A stretch of DNA of 64,000 nt from Cryptomeria japonica (Eukaryota > Streptophyta > Pinopsida > Cupressales > Cupressaceae), in the NCBI RefSeq assembly GCF_030272615.1, contig NC_081409.1, positions 648,056,468 to 648,120,467 on the forward strand. Direction: 5' to 3'. The notes beneath the pieces were generated by a model. The model saw only the letters and a program-made list of their open reading frames with translations, was not told the DNA's origin and did no database searches. The translations under genes were made by a program, and so were the position numbers. Numbering within the stretch: position 1 is the first letter of the stretch; each line of letters starts with the position of its first letter. Positions 1-9,606 of the stretch are shown here, piece after piece.

Positions 1-133
1 GATATTACAAAAAACATTTTACAAACAATATAATATCCGATGCAATAATCGATTGAACATGTCGGCTTAATGCATTTATAATAATAATAAATCATCTCCA
101 TAGCGTGCCATGCTGATTTGGAAAAGATAAACC

Positions 134-1410
134 TGTAAAGCGGAAAATAATCGAACCCTAATTGCTCTCCCCTCTTCCAACTCCAAGGAGAGAGAAGGGA
201 GTTTACTAGGGTGGATAGTTTTCACTTAGGGGAGACTTTAAATTCAAAAGAGGGGTTGAAACCCACAAGATCCAATCCCACACAATGCAAGATTGGATTC
301 TAAATGAGTTTCAAGGGTTAAGACAGCAAGGTTACCCTATTTTGTAAAGAATGTGCATAGAATGATCAAGCTAGGCATGCATAGAAAGTGAGAAAGATTC
401 GCTTATAAACTAAGATAGGGATATAGGATGAAGCTGCAGACCTGGAATTAGCTGTAAAATGTTGATACGGTGCTGTCCTGCAAATTTGAGCAAAAGTTGA
501 CGGGACGATGGTGCCCGGCGTGCACACGGTCCTCCGAAAAATCCGCGAAACGAAGGGGGATCTGTTCGTCTCTGCACAAGGATTCCAGATCTTCAATTTC
601 AGCCACGTACCTACAACCTACACACAGAAAAGCGAAGAGGATTGGGGGGTTAGGGATTAGGGGTTTTCCCTTAGGTCAAACCCCGGTTTTGGAATTAACC
701 AAGAAATGAGAAATGTTGTAAATGTAAATGACTGTAATGTAAAACAAGTACTAGTACCTTGTTGTAAGGATGTTTGTATCCTTATGTGCGAAGGTATAGA
801 TGTTGTTGTTTGTTGTATGTTGTATGTTGTAGTATGTGATCTACTCTTCAATAGTTGAATCCTTGCCTTGAATGCAACACTTAGCCTTGAATGGAGACTT
901 GGAATGATCAATTGCTTGAAGGAATGTTTGAATGCTTGAATGCTTGAATGCTTGAATGTTTGAGTATCGTTTCGACGCTTTTTCCATCATCATGCCGAAT
1001 GAAAGAGGAAAGTGTAGTTTATATACTTGCCAATTAGGGTTAATAGACTGATTTTCCCGACCTTAGGCTGACCAGGAAATGTTATTTTCCATTTTGCAAA
1101 CAAAAAGACCCGAAGTCCCATAGGAGACCGGGCCCAAAATAGGGCCAGGGACCAGGGCGCTGGGTGCCATGGTCCTGGGGGACCAAGGCACTGGGTGCCC
1201 TGGTCCTGAAGGACCAGGGCACTAGGCGCTCTGGTCCCACCTCCCGAGACAGCAGGGTGCAAGGAGGGATCAGGCCAGGGTGCTGGAAAAATGCAGTTTT
1301 TGGTGTCGTGGACAAGTTTCGGGGTCTCCATTCAGGTTCCATGTTGCAACGCCGTTGTGAAGACCCAAATGCGGTCAAAATTGCAAGGGTCACAATTTTA
1401 GGATGCTACA
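134..1410 (-). repeat. 3' LTR of the non-autonomous element
   Basis: On the minus strand it begins TGTAGCATCC and ends GCTTTACA, with TG...CA termini. It contains a TATA-box-like TATATAAAC (complement near 1017-1026), a GC-rich palindromic minisatellite (1150-1238), a run of CAAGCATT-type short repeats (about 925-965) and a downstream region conserved in all four family members. It matches 2261-3537 over its full length. Confidence 0.93.
1150..1238. repeat. Palindromic 31-bp minisatellite in LTR (3 units)
   Basis: Units begin at 1150, 1181 and 1212. Each starts GACCAGGGCGC and ends with its reverse complement TGGTCC, so each unit can fold into a hairpin with a stem of about 10 bp. The same array, also three units, is at 3277-3365. 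The two solo LTRs carry only two units (37191-37248 and 57446-57502). Confidence 0.85.
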
Positions 1411-2260
1411 TTTAGCCCCCACTTTAGCAGGAGTATGTATGCTCATACTTCCGACAAAGTACAAGGAAACAACATTGAAAAACTTTCACCACGTCAAGAA
1501 GGCAAGATATACCAAGCCCCCAGTGGACTAAGGATCTTACGACTTTGATTGACAAAGTAAAAGGGAAGATCACAAGGGAGAACCATGACTGTCAGTAGTA
1601 AGGTTCCCTCACTATGAGTCATGCAAGAAAAATATCAAAAATTTTCAAGGCAAAGCTAAATTTGCCAAGAAATTTTCAAGTATCTTGAAGAGATATGAAC
1701 GGGGTGTATGCCCCCCTACGTTAAAGCGATCGCACAGGCCTCAACGGGGGTGATTGCTTTAACGTAGTGATACACATAAGAAATAAGAAGGGAAAGGAGC
1801 ATGCTATCACAAAGATTTAGCCCCCAAGTGTGAGATAAACCCAAGGATAATAGACACAAAACACAAAGCACAAGGTGACTTCGCTTTCCTCAGGGTCAGT
1901 ATGCTGTATGATAATTCATGTATATCATATGTATGTATGCATAATTGTTCTTCATTCCCCAATCAAGGAAGGTCACCTAGAAGAAGGGAACACATGTGTC
2001 TTTTGAGTCAACATGAGAGAGACCAAAAGAGATCTCAATGCTTTGCATCATCCTCAAGTAGACAACACTAAGGACAACAAATAGAAGAATGAGAATAACA
2101 CATAGAAGAAGTAACAAAAGAGAGGAGGAGAGAATCTGCTATGCTAATGTAACTAGTCTAGCATGTCATCTACCCCCCGATCTTGCTGATCAATATTTTG
2201 GGAAGGCAAGGAACACGCTAGATGAGGAATATCCAACACAGCAGATGGAGCTATCCAAAA
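1411..2260 (-). other. Non-coding interior of the non-autonomous element
   Basis: An 850-nt interior with no frame of note on either strand. It has the polypurine tract beside the 3' LTR (1411-1423, plus strand TTTAGCCCCCACT), a second copy of that motif at about 1817-1832, and two adjacent stem-loops at 1701-1716 and 1717-1766. The bases next to the 5' LTR read TTTTGGATAGCTCCATCTGC on the minus strand. They start with a TGG a few bases in, like a primer site, but I do not recognise the tRNA. A role in dimerisation or packaging is inference. Confidence 0.7.
1717..1766. other. Stem-loop in the non-autonomous interior
   Basis: TACGTTAAAGCGATC (1717-1731) pairs with GATTGCTTTAACGTA (1752-1766): 15 bp with one G-T/G-A position, loop of 20 nt. 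A GGGG...CCCC hairpin (1701-1716) lies directly upstream. These are the clearest structures in an otherwise featureless interior. Confidence 0.75.
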
Positions 2261-3537
2261 TGTAAAGCGGAAAATAATCGAACCCTAATTGCTCTCCCCT
2301 CTTCCAACTCTAAGGAGAGAGAAGGGAGGTTACTAGGGTTGACTGTTTTCACTTAGCGGAGACTTTACATTCAAAAGAGGGGTTGAAACCCACAAGATCC
2401 AATCCCACACAATGCAAGATTGGATTCTAAATGAGTTTCAAGGGTTAAGACAGTAAGGTTACCCTATTTTGTAAAGAATGTGCATAGAATGATCAAGCTA
2501 GGCATGCATAGAAAGTGAGAAAGATTCGCTTATAAACTAAGATAGGGATATAGGATGAAGCTGCAGACCTGGAATTAGCTGTAAAATGTTGATATGGTGC
2601 TGTCCTGCAAATTTGAGCAAAAGTTGACGGGACGATGGTGCCCGGCGTGCACACGGTCCTCCGAAAAATCCGCGAAACGAAGGGGGATCTGTTCGTCTCT
2701 GCACAAGGATTCCAGATCTTCAATTTCAGCCATGTACCTACAACCTACACACAGAAAAGTGAAGATGATTGGGGGGTTAGGGATTAGGGGTTTGCCCTTA
2801 GGTCAAACCCCGGTTTTGGAATTAACCAAGAAATGAGAAATGTTGTAAATGTAAATGACTGTAATGTAAAACAAGTACTAGTACCTTGTTGTAAGGATGT
2901 TTGTATCCTTATGTGCGAAGGTATAGATGTTGTTGTTTGTTGTATGTTGTATGTTGTAGTATGTGATCTCCTCTTCAATGGTTGAATCCTTGCCTTGAAT
3001 GCAACACTTAGCCTTGAATGGAGACTTGGAATGATCAATTGCTTGAAGGAATGTTTGAATGCTTGAATGCTTGAATGCTTGAATGTTTGAGTATCGTTTC
3101 CACGCTTTTTCCATCATCATGCTGAATGAAAGAGGAAAGCGTAGTTTATATACTTGCTAATTAGGGTTAATAGACTGATTTTCCCAACCTTAGGCCAACC
3201 AGGAAATGTTATTTTCCATTTTGCAAACAAAAATACCCAAAGTCCCATAGGAGACCGGGCCCAAAATAGGGCCAGGGACCAGGGCGCTGGGTGCCATGGT
3301 CCTGTGGGACCAGGGTGCTGGGCGCCCTGGTCCTGAAGGACCAGGGCACTGGGCGCTCTGGTCCCACCTCCCGGGATAGCAGGGTGCAAGGAGGGATCAG
3401 GCCAGGGTGCTGGAAAAATGCAGTTTTTGGTGTCGTGGACAAGTTTCGGGGTCTCCATTCAGGTTCCATGTTGCAACGCCGTTGTGAAGACCCAAATGCG
3501 GTCGAAATTGCAAGTGTCGCAATTTTAGGACGCTACA
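2261..3537 (-). repeat. 5' LTR of the non-autonomous element
   Basis: The same 1277 nt as 134-1410, with a modest number of substitutions. TATA-like sequence near 3145-3153 (complement). The palindromic minisatellite is at 3277-3365, units starting at 3277, 3308 and 3339. The right edge is followed by the target duplication AAACC at 3538-3542. Confidence 0.93.
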
Positions 3538-3827
3538 AAACCTATCGGTGTAACCCTGGACCTATTTGTCGGTAAAAGCAAATATGCAAATATGAATATA
3601 CCAATGATTAATTCTTCAAAACAAAGTGTCCACACAATGTTTTCGATATTGCCAAGTGTCTTCCATATCATTCCAAGTGCTGGTGAACATTATATCCTAC
3701 CGGTGAACCATATACCAGTAACTGTACAATAGTTACTTGCTTGCCGGTGAATGTTGCTGGATCTCCAAAGTGCTAGTGTTCCAGTAGGTGTTGACATCAA
3801 TGACAAAACCATACCAAATTACCAACA

Positions 3828-3839
3828 ATCTCCCCCTTT
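3828..3839 (-). other. Polypurine tract of copia A
   Basis: The minus strand reads AAAGGGGGAGAT directly before the 3' LTR start. The same tract precedes the 3' LTRs of copia B (25521-25532) and copia C (42365-42376). It primes plus-strand DNA synthesis in LTR elements. Confidence 0.9.
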
Positions 3840-4204
3840 GGCATTGATGGCAACACAAGATGGAAAAACCATCAAAGTGCCAAAACAGAAATGCCAAATA
3901 CCAAAAACAAACAATCTCTCCCCCTAGGAGCAACATGTGTTTATCCAAAGATTTATTTTCAATACCAATCTTTCTATCAATCTTTCCTCAAAGATAATGT
4001 GTTTTTCCATAGATATCTCTCCCCCTTTGACATCAAATGCCAAAGTTCATATACAAAATACCAATCAATTCAATATACCAACTACTCCCCCTGAGAAGTA
4101 GCTTCCTCATCAAAGACCGGAGTAAAAAATTTGTCTTTCAATTCTGCCAGTTGATGACAATCATCAACTATCTAATTTTATACCAATGATGGTATGACTC
4201 CAAG

Positions 4205-6059
4205 CTAGTCTCTGAGATATTCAAAAGTCTCCTTAGGCAAAGGTTTTGTGAAAATATCTGCAAGTTGTTCTTTAGTATTCACATAAACCAGTTTTATCTC
4301 CTTTTCTTCAACTTTTTCCCTTAGAAAATTCAGTTTGATAGAAACATGTTTAGTTTTAGAGTATAATACTGGATTTTTAGATATATCAATTGCTGCAGTG
4401 TTATCACAATATATAGTAATAGGTTCCTTGCATTTTACCTTTATGTCTTTCAACATTTGCTTAAGCCATAGTACCTATGTACAGTTAGTTGTTGTTGCAA
4501 CATATTTTGATTCTATTGTTGATGAAGACGTACAACTCTGTTTCTTACTCAACCAAGAAACTAATCTCTTTCCAAGAAAGAATGCTCCTCCAGTCGTGCT
4601 TTTTCTATCATCCACATCTCCTGCCCAATTTGCATCTGTGTATGCACATAGATCAAAATTTTCATCTCTAGGATACCATAATCCAAGATTTGTTGTTTCT
4701 TGTAAGTACCGAAAAATCCTTTTTACTGCTGATTCATGATTTTCCTTAGGATTACTTTGAAATCTAGAAATAATACATACTGCATTCATAATATCAGTTC
4801 TGGTTTGTGTCAAATATAGTAAACCTCCTATCATAGATTTGTATCTAGTTGGATTAACAAGTGTAGATTCATCCCTTTGAGATAATTTGTCATTTGTAGT
4901 CATAGGTGTGCTTATCGGTTTAGAGTTCTCTATCCCAAATTTCTTTAGTAATTGTTTCAAGTACTTGGATTGACTCAAAAATATACCTTTATCAGTCTAT
5001 GAATTCTGCAATCCTAAAAAGAGTTTTATTTCTCCAATCATAGACATTTCAAATTCTTGCTGCATTTTAATAGAAAATTCCTGACATAATCCATCTTCTC
5101 CTCCAAAGATTATATCATCAATGAATACTTCTATAATCAAGATGTCATCATTAGTTATTTTGTAATATAAATTGTTGTCTGCATTTCCTTTAGTAAAACC
5201 AATCTTTAAAAGATACATATCCAACCTTGCATACCAAGCTCTTGGGGCTTGTTTCAATCCATACAGAGCTTTTCTTAACCTGCAAACCATATCATTGTCA
5301 TTTGTCAAAGAAAATTCATCAGGTTGTTCAATATAGACTTCCTCTTCAAGATCTCCATTCAAAAATGCACATTTAATATCCATTTGATAAACTTTGTAGT
5401 TCTTGTGAGCTGCAAAAGCCAAGAATAATCTGACTGCCTCAATTCTAGCTACTAGTGCAAAGGTTTCATTGTAATCAACTCCTTCTTTCTTAGAATATCC
5501 CTTACATGCTAGTCTTGCTTTATTTCTAACAACCTTACCATCTTCATTAATTTTGTTTCTAAATACCCATTTGGTTCCAATTACATTTTTATCTTTAGGC
5601 CGGAGAACTAATGTCCAAGTATTATTTTTCTCAATTTGTCCTAATTCTTCTTCCATAGCTTTAATCCAAAATTTGTCTTCACATGCCTCATTGATAGATG
5701 ATGGTTAAATTTGAGAAATAAGACATACCTCTTCATTTTCCAATCTTCCTCTTTTCATAACTCCTTTAAATTTGTTTCCAATTGTCTGATCTTCCAAATG
5801 ATTCAATCTTACATACCGGGGTGTCTTATTTTGTTGTTGTTCTTCAATCACCGTGGAATCCTCTGATGGTACCGGGGTAACTGGATCTTCATTCTGTACC
5901 GGTGGATTTAGTGTAGGTTCATTTATCACAATGTCTCTTACCGGTTCTATATACCTTGAAGTTCCTCTGAATTGTTCATCAATCTTTATATTTGTACTCT
6001 CAACAATTTTCTCCAATCTCTTATTAAAACATCTATATGCCTTCCTCTTAGATGAATAA
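4205..6059 (-). pseudogene. Copia A RT and RNase H (3' half of pol), degenerate
   Basis: Minus-strand reading in order: a linker ending in the GYSSKRKAYRCF-type region next to G1, then RT (4997-5656) with the copia signatures [36 protein letters not shown] and the FIDDIIFG catalytic box. It continues into the RT end (4475-4978, with DRKSTTGGAFFLG and the RNase H start) and the RNase H end (4205-4456: CDNTAAIDISKNPV, TKHVSIKLNFLREK, QLADIFTKPLP). Stops at 4997-4999 and 4475-4477 are TAG where relatives have Gln. The upstream half of pol lies at 16207-18469, beyond G1. Once one polyprotein; now broken. Confidence 0.92.
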
Positions 6060-8550
6060 TGGTGCAGGAGCACCTAGGCCTCATTTTCATCGCAGGTTTG
6101 ATAGCAATTTTGGTTTTTATTAGTTTTAAGTTGCAAAGTTTTCTAAGATGTTTTTGAAGTTGTTATAGGTTGTTTGGATGAGTTTTGAACTCATTGTGTG
6201 GTCTTGGTTTCCTGTTTTCTTCTTTTTGCTCAAAGTTGCCAGTTTGGGAGTTGCCTAGCAAATTGTTGTCAAAAGTGAGTTTTTAATGTGTTTTTGTTTT
6301 GAAAAGTGTTTAGGCATGTTTTGTGCTTGGGTTTTAGGGGTGAGTAATGTTCTAAGATGATTGGTGGTTTTTGAGACCAACCTTGCATAATCTAGGCATC
6401 AATAGTTGTCATTTTAGACATGAAAATGTCAAATTTGTGTGCTCTTGGACATGTACATGTCCATATAGGAGGATAACTGACATGGAGAGGTATTTATTCT
6501 CTTGTTTGAGCCATTGTAAGGGTTGATCATTCGGAATTATCAAGCACTTTGCAAGTTTGCACCATTTTTACCTTGTTTTTCACTATGTTTTGACTCCATG
6601 TGAGCAGCAGTCCGTACACCTGTTGTACGTGGCCATACTATTTTTGCATTTCCCAGTACTCTTATATTTCCTAAAGCTTTTCTCTTTTGTGGCATTGAAT
6701 TTTATTAAGTTTTGAGTTTTGTGCAAAAATATTTAGTTTTGACAGTTTCGCTGCCTTGTCTAGGAAATTGGCAAGGATGCTTGACCAACTTGGCTTTTTG
6801 AGGCACTAAATGCTCATGGCTTCCCAAGAACTAGTTGGTCAAATTTTAAGATATGTACATAATTTTTTTGATTTCAAAAGTGCAAGTGTAAGGAGTTTTG
6901 TGGCCATGGAGCCCTAGGCAAGTCTGCCATTTGACTAGGGTCTTTGAAGAAGTTTGATGCTTTGCTCTTCCATAGCAAATGCACTCATTAGATTATCAGA
7001 CCTGTTTTGATGTTTAAGTTTTAATGTAAAGGCAAAGAGGCTTTCTAAGCCATAATGAGGATGATTTCATTTTTAGTTTGTGAAAAAGATGTAAAAGACA
7101 CCGAGTCATTGTTTTGGAGTTAATTTCCTTTCACTTGCTTACTCTCCACCATACATTGGAGTTTGTAAACAATTGTACCTCTCTCTATTTGTTTGCAAAA
7201 AAGATCAAGGAATGGTTTTTTTACCCTTCCCATGGGTCTTGAGGTTTCCAAAGATCAATTGATGATCCTTTAGGCAAGGTTGTAATGCCCAACTTGCTGT
7301 CACAGTCATTTATGACTGATTTTTGTATTCTTGGTTGATTGGTTTTTGTAATCTTCCTCTTCCAAGTGGCAGGTATGAAGGAAATCAAGCATCAAAAGGC
7401 ATATCATTGCTAAGAAATCACAAATAAAATCTTCAAATAAGAGTTTTTGATAGTGTAAAGTGTAGGTCCAAAGTGAAAGACAGTGAGAAGGCAAAAATGC
7501 AGTCATAATTTCCTTGACAATGAACAAGTCTTTGTTTGTAATTGCCTAATGGATTTTGTGTAGGGTTAATGTGATTCTCTTTTGTTCCTAATTATATATG
7601 ATTTCACATGATTTGAATGTATTTTGGTACTCATGTAACTGATGTGTTTGTAGACAGCAAGAATGGAAAAGTTGTCATTGTTGCATACCCCTCATGAGCA
7701 ATTTTTGTAAATCTTGTTCCCTAACCTTGGAAAGGTGTAAAACTGTATTTTTGTGGCTTAACTAGCATGTAAAATGGTAGAACCAAGTTTTCATGGTTTA
7801 TATTGAGGTTCTTAAACTTGTTAGTCCATGTTTGCCACCAAAACCTTTCCAAACCCTCCTTTTTGCACCCATTTTTGGGACAGTCATGGAGAAGACTTAA
7901 GGGACCCTAAAATTCAAAAAATCTTCAAGAACCCCCAAAAGGGTCCATATATGAGATTCTTTTAGTCTGGAAGTTCATCATTGGAGCAGGGTGAGCACAA
8001 AACCCCAAAAGGAGGGCTAATTCCTAGTAGCCCATTTTAGGCCTAAAACTTGGGTTTTTGTCAAATCGGGTACACAAATGGAGGATGTAAAGATTGAAAC
8101 CCTTCAAATATAGTTGAGACAAGTTTTCTTTGCATACAATTAACATATTTGGTGAGGTAGACTCTATAAGTTGGTTTGTGGCACTTATGAAGGATCACTA
8201 CACTACAAAACATAGAAGGCCAAAGACACCCATGGGGGTATAACATGACACAAACTTGCAATCCAATAAAAGGAGACCTTATGCAGTCAGAGAATAAATC
8301 AGGGAAAAAGGGAATGAATCCCAATTAAGTGAGTAAATTGTTAGATTACTAAGCCAACAACTATGGATTTGAAGCCCTTAAGTAACCAAGGAGAGTTTGA
8401 CTTAGGGAGGTGGAACAAGGAGAGTTGCTAGATTGCCTTTGAGATTTTTGCACTCTAATTTGGGTGACTACACCTTGAAACTAACAAAGGACCTATCACC
8501 TAATAACATACAAGCCTATTGGGCAACCCACTTGTACTATCTCCCTATCA
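6060..8550 (+). repeat. 5' LTR of gypsy G1
   Basis: A 2491-nt LTR starting TGGTGCAGGAGC and ending CTCCCTATCA, matched end to end by 13715-16206 (2492 nt) with scattered substitutions. Frames on its minus strand occur in both LTRs but have no recognisable product. The segment of about 6436-7078 is the part that reappears inside the RT region. Confidence 0.95.
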
Positions 8551-8553
8551 TAG

Positions 8554-8565
8554 TGGTATCAGAGC
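8554..8565 (+). other. Primer binding site of G1 (tRNA-iMet)
   Basis: TGGTATCAGAGC, three bases after the 5' LTR, is the exact complement of the 3' end of plant initiator tRNA-Met, the usual primer for minus-strand synthesis in chromoviruses and copia elements. Confidence 0.93.
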
Positions 8566-8602
8566 ATAGTTACACTTGGGAAGAAGTAGCAATTTGGCAA
8601 CC

Positions 8603-9606
8603 ATGGTGACAAATGCAAAATTAGCAAAGAAAGTGGAAGACCAAGAAGAAGAAAATAAGTTACTCAGAGTGAAGCTAGACCTCCTAGAGTAGAAGTTGGG
8701 AGAAGTAGAAGTGAAGGCAAATGAAGCCAGCAATAAGATAGAGGGAACAGAAGGTAGGGGTAAGCTATTAGCTATAGAGGATGAAACCCCTATATTAGAC
8801 CCTGTGATAGAGAATGAACCCTTTTTGAAAGCCTTGAAGGCTATGAGTGGGAGAACACTAGAAGGAATCCCACTATTCAGTGGTAAAATGGACCCAGAAG
8901 TGGTCATGGAGTGGATTAAGGGTCTTGAGAACCATTTTGAATGTGATGGTGTGACAGAGGCCCAAAAAGTGAAGGTGGCTAAGTCTAGGTTGAGAGGAGT
9001 TGCCTTAACATGGTGGAAGTTCATTCAGGATGAATGTGAGAAAGAGGGAAAAAAGGCCACAGCAACTTGGAAGGGAATGTTGTCCAAAATCAGAGAGACT
9101 TACATTCCAAAGGACTATGAAATACAACTTCATAGGAAAAGGCAAAACCTTAGGCAAAAAGAGTTAGATGTTAATAGTTACACTGAGGAGTTCCAGAAGC
9201 TATGCCTTAGGTCAAAGATCCAAGAGGATGAAAATGTCAAGGTTGCTAGGTACCTCAATGGCTTGAGATGGAACATATAGGAAGAGTTAAGTTTGTTGTG
9301 TCCTACAACAGTTCAGAAGTGCTATCAACTTGCACTCAAGGTAGAGGAAAGGAGTAGGAAGAAGCAAGAGCAACATAACAAAGGTAGAGGAAGAGGCAGA
9401 GATGGTAGAGGCCATCGAGGTAGTTTTGGGGGAAGACACATAGATCAAAGGTCCCAGGAGAATCTAAGCTTATAGAGCAAAGCAGGGATTCTCAGAGCAA
9501 GCCCAACTATAGGGGTAGGGGATCAAGCAACCCAAGAAGGGGTAGGTCTAGTGGCCCAGGTAGAGGGTCTTACTTCTCCACAATGAAATGCTATAACTGT
9601 TAGAAA
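8603..9606 (+). pseudogene. G1 gag: capsid and zinc knuckle
   Basis: Starts at ATG 8603 (MVTNAKLAKKVEDQ, coiled-coil-like). A TAG at 8690-8692 replaces a Gln codon. The retrotransposon gag domain follows (about 8860-9280, with GIPLFSGKMDP, WIKGLENHF and ALTWWKF), then a TAG at 9278-9280, a basic Arg/Gly-rich stretch and a single-base frameshift near 9475. The nucleocapsid CCHC knuckle is CYNC-(stop)-KLGHPAYKC (about 9589-9630), with a TAG at 9601-9603 in place of Gln. The family role is particle assembly and RNA packaging. Continuous with the pol reading that follows. Confidence 0.9.

Larger units (their letters stand above)
134..3537 (-). mobile_element. Non-autonomous LTR retrotransposon (LARD/TRIM-like), complete, TSD AAACC
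   Basis: Two LTRs of 1277 nt each (134-1410 and 2261-3537), about 97-98% identical by eye, flank only 850 nt without a coding frame. A perfect 5-bp duplication AAACC (129-133 and 3538-3542) bounds the element, and the uninterrupted target is present in the sister LTR near 19290. Minus orientation is given by the purine tract AGTGGGGGCTAAA (plus complement at 1411-1423) before the 3' LTR and by a TATA box in the LTR. No gag, pol or recognised primer site is left, so mobility must have used proteins from another element. Two solo LTRs of the same family are at 37018-38087 and 57274-58499. The similar LTRs suggest it is one of the younger layers. Confidence 0.93.
1..3827 (-). repeat. 3' LTR of copia A, split by a nested element
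   Basis: Positions 1-133 and 3543-3827 together align without gap to 19157-19574 in the 5' LTR, with a few substitutions visible. The inner boundary is at 3827, where minus-strand TGTTGG follows a purine tract. The gap 134-3542 is the nested element plus its 5-bp target duplication. The left part of this LTR is outside the window. Confidence 0.92.

Noticed and set aside
366-596. A frame of about 70 codons (KIWNPCAETNRSPF...) recurring in all four LTRs of the non-autonomous family (also 2493-2723, 37634-37831, about 58040-58237)
   Set aside because: It is repeated because the LTR is repeated. One copy (57274-58499) has an in-frame stop, no start codon is shared, and no family was recognised.
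1150-1238. CRISPR-like regular GC-rich repeats
   Set aside because: Units abut without unique spacers, there are only three, they lie inside a plant LTR and are absent as an array elsewhere.
7306-8324. Minus-strand frames in the G1 LTR that recur at 14960-15181 and 15717-15980
   Set aside because: They are the two LTR copies of one element; no motif, and they run against the transcription of the element.
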